From NCBI GenBank assembly GCA_963580455.1, contig OY756958.1:21650501-21714500 (forward strand): a stretch of DNA of 64,000 nucleotides. The letters are read 5' to 3'. Source of the stretch: Euonymus europaeus. Lineage: Eukaryota > Streptophyta > Magnoliopsida > Celastrales > Celastraceae. Made by a program: the position numbers and the translations under genes. Below, one piece after another: positions 34,536 through 47,300 of this stretch. Within the stretch, counting starts at the first letter, position 1; each line of letters opens with the position of its first letter. The notes beneath the pieces were generated by a model. The model ran no database searches, was not told where the DNA came from, and saw only the letters and a program-made list of their open reading frames with translations.

Positions 34536-35325
34536 GAAGTGATAAAGGGGTGCACTTTAGCCATCTGCAGACGAAACAAAAAGACGGGAACACCGTCAAA
34601 TAGTATGGGGGTAAGGTGAACATTTAGATTGTAATTGCACGTTAATTGCACGTGTGTTGAAATTTTATTTCGTTTATTTATTTTTAATAGTAGAGATTAT
34701 AAAATTTAATCGGTGAATAGGTGTACTATTTTTATACTGTTATTTGAAATTCAACATCTTCTCATTTCTTCTCTTGCTTCTAATCTTCTTCAAGTTCCTT
34801 CTTTTTCTTATCTGCAAGATTAACTGCACAATTGAAAGATTTAATCAATATCTTGAAAATATAGGGTTAAGCTTAATTGATCAAAGTTAGATTGTAGTTA
34901 GACAATAGTGAAGGATTTGCTGAGCCGTGATCAGCTCTAGGAATCTACCCTATTGTGGATTTGCTGCCACCGTTACCTTCGTTGCTAAGCATAGCACGCA
35001 ATGATCTTGGGTAATTTGCTCACTACATCATTTTTGTTGGAGAAAATTTGAAATTTGTGATTCAATCCTTTCACATCATTCAAAACTCAAATGACACTGA
35101 TTATTGATTACTTGCATTAATTTTTGCAGAAAAAGAGACCTCTCAACAATAGACTGTACAATACTGTTGAAAGGAAATGTATAAACCCCCAACAGGCATG
35201 ATCGAGTATCCAACTAGAGAACCATTCTAAGATGAATACAAAATGTGAAGAAAGCACATTCATACTCATCTAACCACCCAACAAGGATCAATTATCAACA
35301 ATTGAGGCATTCTAAGATAAAGGGT
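34536..35325. other. intergenic DNA downstream of DGAT3
   Basis: No gene is supported. The part nearest 35325 should include the DGAT3 3' UTR (minus strand). The rest is AT-rich and unrecognised. Confidence 0.4.
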
Positions 35326-36731
35326 TCAATCCATACTTTCTTCTCGTCCGAAGAAATTGGCCACAATAACCCCCACATCCTCCAAACCAACCCCAATGCA
35401 GAGAGGGTTAGCCGGAGTCCTAACGGAATCATCTTCTACTGGTAGTAGCTCAGTTTGAACCACATTCAGTATCCTAACATTTGGACCATCTCTGCATTTT
35501 CCCATACACTTGCAGCCAACAGCAGCACCTTCAACACCCATCACTCTCCCAAATTCCTCCAACAAGGCTGCACCACCTGATTTCTTGCATTTACCACCCA
35601 TGCAAACCTCAATCCTTTTCGCTTGTGGGATTTCCACCGCCGAGGCATTTCTCACTTGACAATCAACAATGCTTGGATAGTTGCTACTTTTGCTTGGTTC
35701 GATGCAACTTTCTTCTACATGATCGCATAATGAATTGCAGTCTTGAGAATTTGTTTCCTTCAGCTCTTGGGTCAACAAGGCTGGAAGGGTTGAAGCCGTG
35801 GACGACTCTTGAGTAGATGTTCCAGGCCTTGCAGCCATTGCAGCTACTATTTTATTGCGCTTGCTGCTCATGTCTATGACTTCTCCACATTCACTGTCAC
35901 TTGACCCAGATGACGATGAGGTTGATTCAGACTCAAGCCTGGTTTCCATCCGTTGGGCTTTCAGCCTGGCCTTCTCTTGCTTCTTCTTCCTCTTCAATTC
36001 CTTCTCCTCTGCTTTAAGAAGTTGAAGATGTTTCAGCAGTATCTCCGCTGCTTCCTGTGTAAGAGTCAAAATATATATATGGTTTACAAACAGAATTCAA
36101 ATAACTAAAGCAAGGAATAACTCCATCTAGGATCTCTTCCTATGCAAGATCAATTCATTCGAGCATTCACAGTGATAAGAAAATCAAGCATTATCACCGT
36201 TAGCTACAAATAAAGAGAGAAGAATTCACAAATACCAATTTAAAATCACACATCATCCTGAACAAGAACTCGACTTTAAAATCACTCAAAATTTTCCAAA
36301 ATTCCCAGTGATTTCACGCCCAAATTCATCAAAAAAAAAAACCATGTAAGAAAGAAAGAAAGTGCAACACGTACTGTTACCGATGTGGTCTTGCCCTCAA
36401 GTTGAGAGACGAGGCCGGGAGTCTGATGATGATCCATCCCAGAAAAGCTGGACAAGTCCCTGGTCAACCCTTTGAGCAGTTTCAACTTCTTCTTAGTTGA
36501 ATCCATCTCCTTCTTCTTGGCTTCGCACCTGGGCCATCCGCTTTGCCTTTTATAATACTGCAGATGTCCGTCGTCTCTGAAACCCCCCAACACAGAATCC
36601 AGAATTCTGGGTCTCAAACAAACTCTAAAGTCTCTATTGCCGATGATCCGACAACAAGAGCGGGTGTGGGCGTCCGTTCCAGCAGCACCCATGCACGGAA
36701 CCTGCCGGAAAACTAAGCCCGAGACATCCAT
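35326..36731 (-). CDS. DGAT3: soluble diacylglycerol acyltransferase DGAT3 (2Fe-2S protein)
   Basis: Two exons on the minus strand, 36731-36381 and 36054-35326, are joined by a GT-AG intron at a codon boundary (...EGKTTS | EAAEILL...). They give 359 residues, essentially the Arabidopsis length. The start at 36731 (MDVSGLVFRQVPC) matches the family N-terminus; the frame is open further upstream but that part is not conserved. Residues about 100-160 form a charged, lysine-rich coiled coil (LLKAEEKELKRKKKQEKARLKAQR). The C-terminal thioredoxin-like ferredoxin domain has the cluster cysteines in CMGGKC (268, 273) and CKCMGKC (298, 300, 304), then RDGPNVRI. The protein is reported to make triacylglycerol in the cytosol and to bind a 2Fe-2S cluster. 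A transposon insertion lies ~290 bp upstream. Confidence 0.93.
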
Positions 36732-37013
36732 TAGGTAAAGCTTCCTTGCTACTGGGGAGAATTCTTCGACGCCGAAACTTTCACCCAGAGAAAACGCGGT
36801 AATTATTATGGAGACGTACACAGAGGAGCGAAGGGTGCCGCATGCTACCGCGCGGCACCCGTCTGCCCGTGATCCTCTTCGGTTTGCCACGCACTCTCAG
36901 CATCCAGACATGCGTCTTTGTTCAATCTCTGCCCTTGCGGCTGCCACGTCGGAGCCTTGTTGTCAATCATTTATGATGTCTCATGAAAGTTTCTTTTATT
37001 CGCTCCATGATAT
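36732..37013 (-). promoter_or_regulatory. DGAT3 upstream region
   Basis: The 280 bp between the DGAT3 start and the transposon target site are noticeably richer in G and C than the surrounding DNA (CpG-containing ccgcgcggcacc near 36849). They presumably hold the promoter and 5' UTR. No TATA box was clear. Confidence 0.4.
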
Positions 37014-37022
37014 ATCTTTTAT

Positions 37023-38198
37023 GAGTAGTGCTAAATAGCCCAAGTTTTGTAACCCAACAATTAACTCAAGTCTACATGTCATGCTTTGTAAGCAAATGAC
37101 ATGGAAAATTAAAATTTTAAAAAATAAAATATCTCATTTGAAAAACTCACAGCACATATTTTTATTTTTATTTTCTTAAACAAAATTTTAAAACATTTTA
37201 TCTCTTAAAATACATATTAGATTTCAAAAAAAATTACATATCCATAATCAGCAAGTAAAGATCTATCCAACAAGATCTATCATCGATAGGTTTTAATCAC
37301 TCATTCTTAATTACATTGTTTTTAATTACATTGTTTTTAATTACATTGTCTTTAATTACATTGTTTTTTTTGTACTAATATGTTGATTACGTAGTTTCTA
37401 GTGTTTATTTATAGGTACCGATATGAGCTCGTATATCGAATTTTCATACTGTAACCTAAACAATAAATGTTAAACCCTAAGAGGAACGGATTCGCTAAAC
37501 CCTAACGGGATCGTGTATCGGATTTTCATGCTGTAATCCAAACAATAAGTGTTATAAACCCCAAGGGGAACGGATTCGCTAAACCCTAACGAGATCGTGT
37601 ATCGGATTTTCATGCTGTAATCCAAACAATAAGTGTTATAAACCCAAGGGGAACGGATTCGCTAAACCCTAACGGGCTCGTGTATCGAATTTCAATTTTG
37701 TAACCTAAAAGACTCATATTCACTAAACCTCGACGAATTCACTACAAAATCATAAATGTCTCAAGTGCTAAACCTTAGGGTCCTAACTATTATACTCTGA
37801 CGGGTTCATATACTCAACGTAATTTCAATAAAAAGGCAAAAAAATAATGAATATATATTATACTATCATAATATAATAAAATTTCAGCTCGAATAAACAC
37901 TTTAAACATAATATATATGAATTACATTATTTTTAAAAATAATGTAATTGAAAAAACGCGATAAAAACTATCGACAATGGGTCTTATTAGAAAGAGTTTT
38001 ACACGCTGAGTTCGAATATGTAATTTTTTTTGAAATCTAACATGTATTTTGAGAGATAAAACGTTTTAAAGTTTCGTTTATAAAAAAGATAAATAAAAAT
38101 AGATTTTTAAAAAAGTCCAACATGGCACACCAACATGGAGTGCCATGTAGACTTGGGTTGATTTGGGCTAAAAAAAGTTGGGTTCTAAAACATTTTTG
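37023..38198. mobile_element. long-TIR Mutator-like element with internal tandem array, copy 1
   Basis: A 1176-bp element with perfect 9-bp target duplications (atcttttat at 37014-37022 and 38199-38207). Long, imperfect inverted arms (about 37023-37300 and 37950-38198) share cccaag/cccaac, aactcaagtctacatg, ttttatctcttaaaatacat and ttagatttcaaaaaaaattaca. Between them lies a tandem array of about 84-bp units (37430-37720) with cggattcgctaaaccctaac, atcgtgtatcggattttcat and aaacaataagtgtta. There is no open frame for a transposase, so it is non-autonomous. 9-bp duplications and long arms fit the Mutator superfamily. Confidence 0.85.
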
Positions 38199-38207
38199 AT
38201 CTTTTAT

Positions 38208-41200
38208 TCACTAACAATGAATATGAATATATCAGTGATATCTTTGAATATGATATGAGATCATCATGAGTAAAATTAAGTGACAATTTCACAAAATTAT
38301 TCTCTTTCAATGATAAGCCCAACAACTTACTTTGCGTATAATAAAGTAATATAAATATAAAATTAGCCTAAATAATATGAAAAATAAATTTAACCTTAAC
38401 AATGACATGATTTCAATTACATACGCTTTAATCAACAATTATTAGGAGTACCTCAAAAACAAATACACAGAAGAAAATATAACAGCAGGCATGCCCCTTA
38501 TAGTGATTATAAGATTGAATAATTTGAATGACAAAAACTAAATGAACTGGGTCGTTATAATTAGTAAACCAAGCCCAATACAACTAAAGAACAAAAGCCC
38601 AATAGAAGCTTAAAACAAACTCAGCCCAATAAACACTTTAGACTAGCAATATCAGATAAGGATCGAGAACCTTCTTTGAATCACCTCAGAAACCGAAAGA
38701 AAGCCATTGAACCAAGGATGAGATCACTGATATTGTTGCATATTATCCTAAATAATTAATTGGACCATCTTTCCATCTATATATATTAATACTATATTTA
38801 AAGTTACAAAAGGCTACCCTCTAATGCATCCACCAAGCAATTGAAGTTGTTTCTTGGTGTGACACGTAGGATTGGTGTGCAAAGATACCAATCATTCTTT
38901 TCAAATAATACCTATGTAATTTATGAGATCTAGTTTTCTTAAATTGTTTATGATGACTTTTCGGTTCAAGTTATTTATATTATTTCAAAAAATGATTGCG
39001 GTTCGAGGTCATATCAGTCGATTTATCCCAAAAAGTTATATTTATAATGAATTCTTAGCAGAAAAAGTCTTCAAATAACAAATGTCTTGTGAGCATGCTA
39101 AAATTTTCTCAATAGTGAGGATAAAAACCTATAAATGGTAATAAATAGTCTATGTTGTTTCATACTTTCATTCCACTGTAACATCTTATTTCATTGTAAT
39201 TGTACAATGAAATATGATATTATAATGAAATATTAACAATGTAATATAACGTCACAATGAAATAAGTTATATGGGCCGTTTAGGACTGAACTATATAACA
39301 TTTTCCAAAACCTATTCATAATTACAATGCCAATAATCATACTTTTGATTACTATAAAAATGTTGCTAGGGAAATCAACATGTCCATTGATTTAGTGAGT
39401 TGACCAGACTTTTATGTTAAATAATCATTCATATTATACAATCATTCGTAAAAAAGACAAAAAGATAATAGAAGAATAATAAAAAAAAACAAAGAAATAT
39501 ATAGAGTTCAAGTTTAAATTTTAATTAAATTTCTTAATCATGAAATGGTTGCATACATTTTATCTCCTCCCTTAAAATTAAATATATAGAGTTTTAGACC
39601 CATTAAATCTTTTTTATAAAACATTTAATTATGAAACATTGGAAGACATTTAATCTCCTCCATTTATCTCTTTCATAGGTTTATGAATGTTGCAGTCTGG
39701 AGAGATAATGACCAAACGTGAGAGGGAGGTGTACACAGCAATCAGTACACCTACCATATTTGATACTTTATCGGTTCCATTTAGCCATTAATGCCTATCT
39801 TCTTACGATCCTTAAGTTTTTAAAAGCACGTAATCCTTTAGATAGAATATAATGGCAACCACCATGCTTAACAATCTTTTACCAATAAGGATCCATTGAA
39901 AGATCAATTTCATGCTATCACTTATGTGGGAGTCCATTAACTTGAAGAATCATGATGAGGTTCTAGGATTTGAAATGGTACTAATCGTTGAAGAGGTATG
40001 CCAACGTGAAACAATATTGTTCCATAATTTTATTCTTTGATGGTCAAATGAAAAATTTTAAGTAGATAATTTTTTTTTTGAAGGAAACTATGATGCGCGC
40101 AATCATCCGTTAGATTTTGCATCTCTTAGAAAAAGGTTGGTTACATATGTCAATTGTAAATAAGTTTTAAAATGTCCGTCTGATTCTTCAACTTTTTAAG
40201 TGTTATAATTGCAAATGTTTCCGCAAAGTCATCAATCATGCAAGCATGACAAGAGTGGCAAATGTATGGAGATTGAGAGTCATATTACTAGATATTACTC
40301 AAATTACACTCAGGAATTAAGGTATTATTGGTGCTTAATTGGATATTTACAACATTAAAAAAATAATAACAAATACAAAATTATACAAAACCAACAATCT
40401 AATTATGTCAAAAAATTAATTAAAATGTAGTTCTGATTATTGGAGTTTGAAATTTTATCATACTATCAGGTATAGCAAAAAGTAGAATGTATATTTTTGG
40501 GGAAATCATTATGACTTTTAAAAAAAAAAAATTACTCGATGATCTTTTTAATGTCGCAATGGCATTGGAGCAATGAATATCTCGTTGAAATTAAACATCC
40601 CGTTCTTTCGTCTTAAACAATAACATATTTTTATTTTTATCCCATAACTGTTAAGGATAATGAATGTGAAGTTTATGTTATTAAAAACAATAATCAAATC
40701 CAAGAAAACTCAACCACCTCCGATCCAACCACTACAAAATCAGTAGGTGAAATTTATACTAATAAAAGTAATAAGCAAATAACCACGCAGAGCGCGAGTC
40801 ATATTTATATTTATATTTATATGTGTGTCGTTGTCATTGGGCCTCCAAATATTAGGCGGTGACGGAATAATATAATATGAATAAACGATCAACAATTTTA
40901 ATTCTCAACTTATAAAAGTTTTTATTTATTTATTTATTTTTATTTATATGATAAAAGGAATAAGAAAAAAAGAAGCAGCAGCATGTGTCCATGTGATACG
41001 GTGTCGGTTGATTGCCTTCTCTACTCCCAGATGTGTGGCTCAAATAATATGGGCAGCGCCACCCAAAAGAAGGACAACGACCCTACTACTTTTGTCCGTC
41101 TTGTTTGTAAGTAATCAATCAATTATTTAAAAAAAACTGCCAAAAGCATTACAATAATGGATGAAGAGAACGACATGGCTTTTTTTTTCTTCCATCGTAG

Positions 41201-41816
41201 ACATCATATATAATTCTTTCTTTATTTTACAGATAAATTCTCTATTACTCTAACTGATTCTTCAGTCTAATGAAAGTTCCTTGTTTATCTCAAAATAAAA
41301 GTGTGAAGAAAAAAATGGTCAATCATTAAATATCATTAAATATAGAAGTCTTTGTCATTGGCATCGTCGTCGATCTCCTTTAATTAATCAACTATTTTGA
41401 CTCAAAATGAATATCAAGTTATTCATTTTGATTGTATGTAATCTTGAATTTTGATTCCTGAGTTTGAACTTCATCCCCTTCCCTCTTTATTAAAAAAAAA
41501 ATTATTATGACTCAAAAAAGATAATGTATAGTGGCTTTGACTCCTACTACAACAAAAACTATTTGGATTAACCGACTCTACCACAGTTAATGGTTTTTTT
41601 TACCTCCAATTATCATAAATTTCACATCCACATATATGTCAGCAATATTGTACACCTTGCATTTGTTGATTCTTGTAAATACAGGGCCACGCACGACTTT
41701 GAATCCATGAAAAATCTCGTTGCTGAGGTGAGATTTTTTACTCATATAAATCACTCGATTGAGACTTATCCAATTGGTGTGGACATTTTATTCTAACACT
41801 ACTATCAACCGCGGGA
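38208..41816. other. long intergenic stretch, nothing recognised
   Basis: AT-rich sequence without a supported gene. Small runs include tttat repeats (40800-40822, 40920-40945) and a T-rich 38.4-40.6 kb section. I see no TSD-flanked element, although old transposon relics are likely. Confidence 0.4.
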
Positions 41817-41969
41817 ATGGTTCTTTCCGCTTTCCTCTCCTGCATCAAGAACGAGGTCGCCAAGTCCAACTCCTACTCTCTCGTCGATGACGGCTCTCGA
41901 TCTTCAATGCTAGCAACCGCGTTTGACCCATTTCACACAAGCACAGAGACTTTCCGTGCCCTGGGGTGA
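41817..41969 (+). other. short coding-like frame of 50 codons
   Basis: This isolated frame (begins MVLSAFLSCIKNEV, ends ETFRALG) has coding-like composition: it is much richer in G and C than its neighbours and biased at third positions (tcctgcatcaagaacgagg). It could be a fragment or first exon of a gene. I do not recognise the protein, and no continuation was found downstream. Confidence 0.25.
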
Positions 41970-42727
41970 ATCTCCTCGATCTCTTCTTTTCTTCTTTCTA
42001 TGCTACTTCCTTCCTCCGTACATACCAAATATATCCAAAATACTCTGAAACAAATCGAAGTGGATAAAGATAAAAGTGGTTTTTAGTATTAATATAAAAT
42101 TAAACAACAAGGACTTAATCTATTACAAAATTATAATAGAAGCCACAGTAAATGTTGGATCCATTATCCATATGAGGTTGTCAACTTGTAATTGAGCAGA
42201 TTATTTTTGTCAATGTCACAAGTGGCAGACCCCACTTAGGTCGAATTGATAGAAGGAGGATAAGAAATTTATGAGGGTTCGGGGGCAATGCCCCCAATTT
42301 TTTTACTGGACTATTTACTTAAAAATGTTCGGTAAAAGAACCATAAAAGTCTATCTCGTTCATAACTTTTATTTTTTAAGGCCTAAAAAGAAAAAAATAG
42401 AGTGCAAATTAGCTTTTGCATAAAGAAATATAACTTGAATTTTGATTCAATGACACTTTTGATAATGTTAGGGAATCATACTGTTTTTAATCGATTGTAA
42501 CTATAGTAACTCTTACATCATATTGTAACAATAATCTAACTATGCTTATCATATGCTTTGGACCCATACCCATATATTTGGACCAAAATTTCAGTCCAAT
42601 TAAACATTAACAAAGATAGAAATTATGTGACATCAAAATGAAAAAACTTGTGGGATCAAAATTGTGCGTGTGTGTGTGTGTGAACAAATAAAAATAGTGG
42701 GAATAGTTGACTCCATAAGGATGAAAA
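41970..42727. other. intergenic DNA, nothing recognised
   Basis: No gene is supported. A short (GT)n run lies at 42665-42682. Confidence 0.4.
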
Positions 42728-42884
42728 AATTATTCAATGGTTCGGGTGTATATTCTATGTGGCACACCCAAGGGTATTATTAACCTGAATATATGTTGTC
42801 TCTCTTACTTTTTGATTAACATCATATTCATCCACACCCTTAAATGTGTAACGTGAAAATACACCAGAAGCATTGGATAATTTC
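42728..42884. mobile_element. small foldback MITE, copy 2
   Basis: This is the same family as 28540-28719. The left half (attattcaatggttcgggtg, then atgtggcacaccc) mirrors the right half (gtgtaacgtgaaaatacacc, then gcattggataattt). The loop holds tactttttgattaacatcat, shared with copy 1. Confidence 0.6.
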
Positions 42885-43072
42885 TCCACAAGGATGACAT
42901 TGGGTCCGCCCATGTTGCCACGTATGAAACAAGCAAGGCCTCACTTGGTTCAATGTATTGCAATAGTAATTGTAATCCATTTTCAAGTAATCCAATTACG
43001 GTAAAATGATTACAAAGTAATCCTATTCAGGTGTTTGGTTTACAAAATGAAAATGTATTCCAATTCTTAGGC

Positions 43073-43840
43073 TGAGATCTTAGATCGTGCTTGAGTCATC
43101 TAGAGTCTGGGAATAAGCCCGGGACATCATGAGGTCCAATATCGAGCCCGGGTCATTCCAAGGTCCAAGATTAGGCTCAGGTCATCTCGGGATCCGGAAT
43201 CAATCATGCCAATTAGAGAAGATGCCGGGTCATCCCGGGGTCCAGGATCGGTTCTGGGTCTTCTCAAAGTCCGGGAAGGGCACTAGTCAACCCGGGGTCC
43301 AGGATCGAGCTTGGGTTATCCCAGGGTTCGGGATCAATCCTAGGTCATCCTGGGTTCTGGGAATGGCTCACGTCATTCCGGTGTCCAAGATCTATCCCTG
43401 GTTATTACGGGGTCCGAGATCGATTCCATGTCATCCTAGGGTCTGGGATCGGGCCCAGGTCATCCCGGGGTTTAGGAAGGGTACGAGTAATCCTAGGGTC
43501 CGGGATAGGTTCTGGATCATCCCAAGGTCCGGGATCGGTTCTGGGTCATCCCAGGTCCGAGATCGATTCTGGGTCATCCCAGGTCCGTGATCGGCCCTCG
43601 TTCATCTCGGGGTCCTGGAAGGGCACGAGTCATCCCAGGGCCTGGGAATCGATAGGGTCATCCCATGGTTCGGGATCGGTTCCGGGTCATCCTAAAGTTT
43701 AGGATAAAGTCCAAGTCATCTCGGCATCCAAGAAGGGCACAAGTCGTCAAGTGTCTGGGAAGGGTATCAGGTCATCCCGGATGGCCCAAGATTGGACCCG
43801 AGTCATCCCGGGGTCCGGGTCATCCCGTGATTCGGAATGA
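43073..43840. repeat. GC-rich minisatellite, about 29-bp unit
   Basis: About 26 degenerate tandem copies of a ~29-bp unit built from GTCCGGGATCGG, TTCTGGGTCATC and CCGGG. Units vary by substitution and a few indels; one near 43190-43240 is extended to about 49 bp. The array is far more GC-rich than the AT-rich DNA on both sides. The 153- and 71-codon open frames inside it only translate the repeat. Confidence 0.85.
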
Positions 43841-44302
43841 CTTACAAATATGTAAGGACACATGTGTAAATAATTTATAATTTTTGGAGATATATTTATC
43901 CAATGAACAAATATTTGATTTTGAAATCACAATATCAACTTTTAAATGATATTCAGATTTCTTGATTTTGTAAAGAATCTCATTATCAAATAATTAAATT
44001 ACAATATAATTTTAAATTAGTGAATATAAATATGATAATATAATCCGAATAAAATTACCATTATATTACAAAGATAAATAAACGGCTCACAGAGTGCACA
44101 GAAAAAGGGTCTACTGCAGGCTACCCTTCCGGGGAATAAAAGATAATGAAAAGACAGAAAGCCTATATAATCCCAGCACCACATCCACAACGCGGCATAT
44201 TTGTTCGTTATTTTGCATATCCTGGTCTTTTCTTTTCTATACGAACACAGCAAAAACATACAAGAGAGAAGAGAGAGAAGAAGGTGAAGAGAGTAGAATT
44301 GA
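43841..44302 (+). promoter_or_regulatory. CIPK promoter and 5' UTR region
   Basis: A TATA-like sequence (ctatataat) is at 44163-44171, about 135 bp before the first in-frame ATG. A purine-rich leader (agagagaagagagagaag) follows at about 44263-44280. The rest is AT-rich. Confidence 0.5.
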
Positions 44303-47300
44303 ATGGTCTTGCAAAGCCTGATTGCATCGAACCAGAAGAGTAACAACAACAACAATAAAGAGGAGGGAATGCGACTCGGCAAGTATGAATTAGGAAGGAC
44401 TCTGGGAGAAGGCAATTTCGGAAAAGTCAAGCTCGCCAAGGACACCCATTCTGGCCATTCTTTTGCTGTCAAGATCCTCGAGAAGAACAAGATCTTCAAC
44501 CTCAAAATCGCCGATCAGGTTATCTTTCTCTATCAATCCTTTTCTTTTATTTTTTAAGTAGATTCCGTCAATAAACTTGGGTTCGGGTATTGTAGATAAA
44601 GAGGGAGATCGCCACATTGAAGCTCATAAAACATCCCAACGTCGTCAGATTGCACGAGGTAACCTCCCTTTTTTAATCTGTTCTAATTATCCTCTCTCTT
44701 TCTGTTATTGTTGACCCATGATTTGATGGAGGTTATGATAATTGACTTGGCCTTATTGTATGGATTAGGTCTGACCATTTTATTATGGATTTTTTTTTAA
44801 TATGTGTCTAAAGTGCACAAGTTTGTTTGGTAGTGCATATTCCCCGGTTTATACGCTCATAAGCTCAGTTGTTTATACATTATCAGATATACTCTTAATC
44901 AAAAAATAGCTAATAAAAATTTTTATATTTGTGTTTAATATAATTTTTTGACTTTATTTTGTGGATTAGGCCCGGCTATTTTATTGTGATTTTTTTTTAA
45001 TATGTGCGCAAAGTGCACATGTTAAAAAGCTATGAAGAAAATTTTATGTAGTTGAAAATTGTACATCAATTCATTTCCTTCGCTCTTGATTGTTGCACAA
45101 TTTCTTTCTTAGACACATTTTAAAAGTACCTTTGTTATTCCTTAAACTAAAAACGCCTAGTTTAAACAAATCATGAACTGACCCCGTGACTTAGTCGGAA
45201 CCTTTTGATCAACGGACGACTCGGTAGAAATGATTTGAAAAGTCAGACAACAAAACCAATCAAACTTGCCTATCTGCCTCCGCATCATTCATGGCATGGT
45301 GATGGCGTTGGCGTCAATTGTGGACTGAGTACTCCTCTGTGTCAGCTTGAATGAAACCCAGAAACGGGCTCTATTCTTGCCTTTCAACTTGCACCAATGA
45401 TTTGTTGTGGGAGTGGGGCCCTTGAATTCATGTCACTAAACATTTTCTTCTTAACCTTGTCAGATTTGCCTTTACCCTGTTGTTAGATTGCATCATTGAT
45501 TTGTTGTGGGAAGTGGGAACCACTGCTTAAAAAGACAACCATTATCACATACCAACAACACCACAACAAAGAAGATGTTATTTGGAATCTAAATAACATC
45601 TACTGGTGGATGAGGACAAACATACCAACAACAACAAAGAAGACAAAACCTTTAATGTTATTTGGAATCTAAATAATAACTGCTGGTGGATGTAGACATT
45701 GTCCTCCTTCTCCAAACTAATGTTTGGGTCCAGTTCCCATTGGCAGTCTTGCCGAGTGGTGATGCTCGTTTCCATTGTAATTTGAAGTGTAATTAAGTCT
45801 TAACCTTCATGCATGTCATGGGATATATTACGCTTACTTGATAATTTCCTACGCTCTTTCTGTCTGCTTCTGAGTTATGTCAAAATTTAACTCCTTTTAA
45901 CCAAGACATATTTTGCTGATCATAAACATGCAGGTCTTGGCTAGTAAGACCAAGATTTATATGGTCCTCGAATATGTTACTGGAGGAGAGTTATTTGACA
46001 GAATTGTAAGGCTCTTTTGACACCAATTCTTTCCTTTAGAAAACTTACTCTCAATCTTATGACATTTTGACATTAATTACCTGCTGATATTGTGTTATAG
46101 GCATCCCAGGGTAAGTTCCAGGAAGCCAAAGGGAGGAAGCTCTTTCAGCAGTTGATTGATGGTGTGAGTTATTGTCACAATAAAGGTGTTTTCCACAGAG
46201 ATCTAAAGGTGATATCTTCAGGCCCCCTTTTGAACCTGAACCAATTTTAATGAGTTTTTTGCCTATCATAGTAACAGGATCGAGATGCATTGCTTTAAAT
46301 TTGCAGCTTGAGAACGTTCTGGTTGACTCTAAAGGAAATATAAAGATAACTGATTTCGGGCTCAGTGCTTTGCCCCAGCATTTCAGGGTATACTAGTACT
46401 GCCTATTGTCCAGTTTTTCTTTTATTATATATCGATGTATATTTTTTTATTTTTTTTGCTGAATTTCATCCTGGTTTATCAGGATGATGGATTACTGCAT
46501 ACAACATGTGGAAGTCCCAACTATGTTGCACCTGAAGTTCTTGCTAACAGAGGCTACGATGGTGCCACCTCGGATATATGGTCTTGTGGGGTTATCTTTT
46601 ATGTAATCCTCACAGGATATCTCCCTTTCGATGACAGAAATCTTGCAGTTCTATATCAGAAGGTATTGAATGCTGCCATTGATTTTTGAACTCAATCACT
46701 CAGTATAAACATACATCTCTAATTGTCTGGAGGGATTACAGATATTCAAGGGGGATGCGCAGATTCCTAAATGGTTATCTGTAGGGGCACAAAACATGAT
46801 AAAGTGGATTCTTGATCCAAATCCCATTACCCGGATAACAATGGCAGGAATTAAAGCTGACAAATGGTTCAATCAAGGCTATGTTCCTGCCAATTTTGAT
46901 GATGACGAAGAAGATATTCATATTGATGATGAAGCCTTGTCAATGCAAGAACAGGTACTTGCTTGGATACTTTTATATTTATTTCTTTGGCGCTTTCTTT
47001 ATATAATGTCCAACTTTTATAGAAGTCTGTCATTTCTTACAGCCAGCAGAAATGGAGAAGAGCCCTGATTCTCCTACCCTCATCAATGCTTTTCAGTTGA
47101 TCGGGATGTCCTCATGTTTAGATCTCTCCGGTTTCTTTGAGAAAGAGGTGAGGGAAAAGGTTTAGAAAAATCTCAGTTTATGCACAATTCTTCCTGCGTA
47201 GTTCTCAATGTAGAATACCATTTCACTTGACTCAGGGTATCTCTGAGAGGAAAATCAGATTTACATCCAACCATTCTGCAAAAGATTTGCTCGAGAGGAT

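Noticed and set aside
36732..36890. N-terminal extension of DGAT3 from an upstream in-frame ATG
   Set aside because: The extra 53 residues do not resemble the family; the start at 36731 gives the conserved N-terminus and the expected length.
37430..37720. Interstitial telomere sequence (aaaccctaa motifs)
   Set aside because: The motif occurs once per ~84-bp unit, not as consecutive 7-bp repeats, so it is not a telomeric array.
43073..43840. CRISPR-like array
   Set aside because: Repeats are contiguous and degenerate with no unique spacers, and the DNA is a plant genome.
43129..43880. Open frames of 153 and 71 codons on the plus strand
   Set aside because: They are translations of the degenerate 29-bp minisatellite; the unit length shifts frame and no domain is present.
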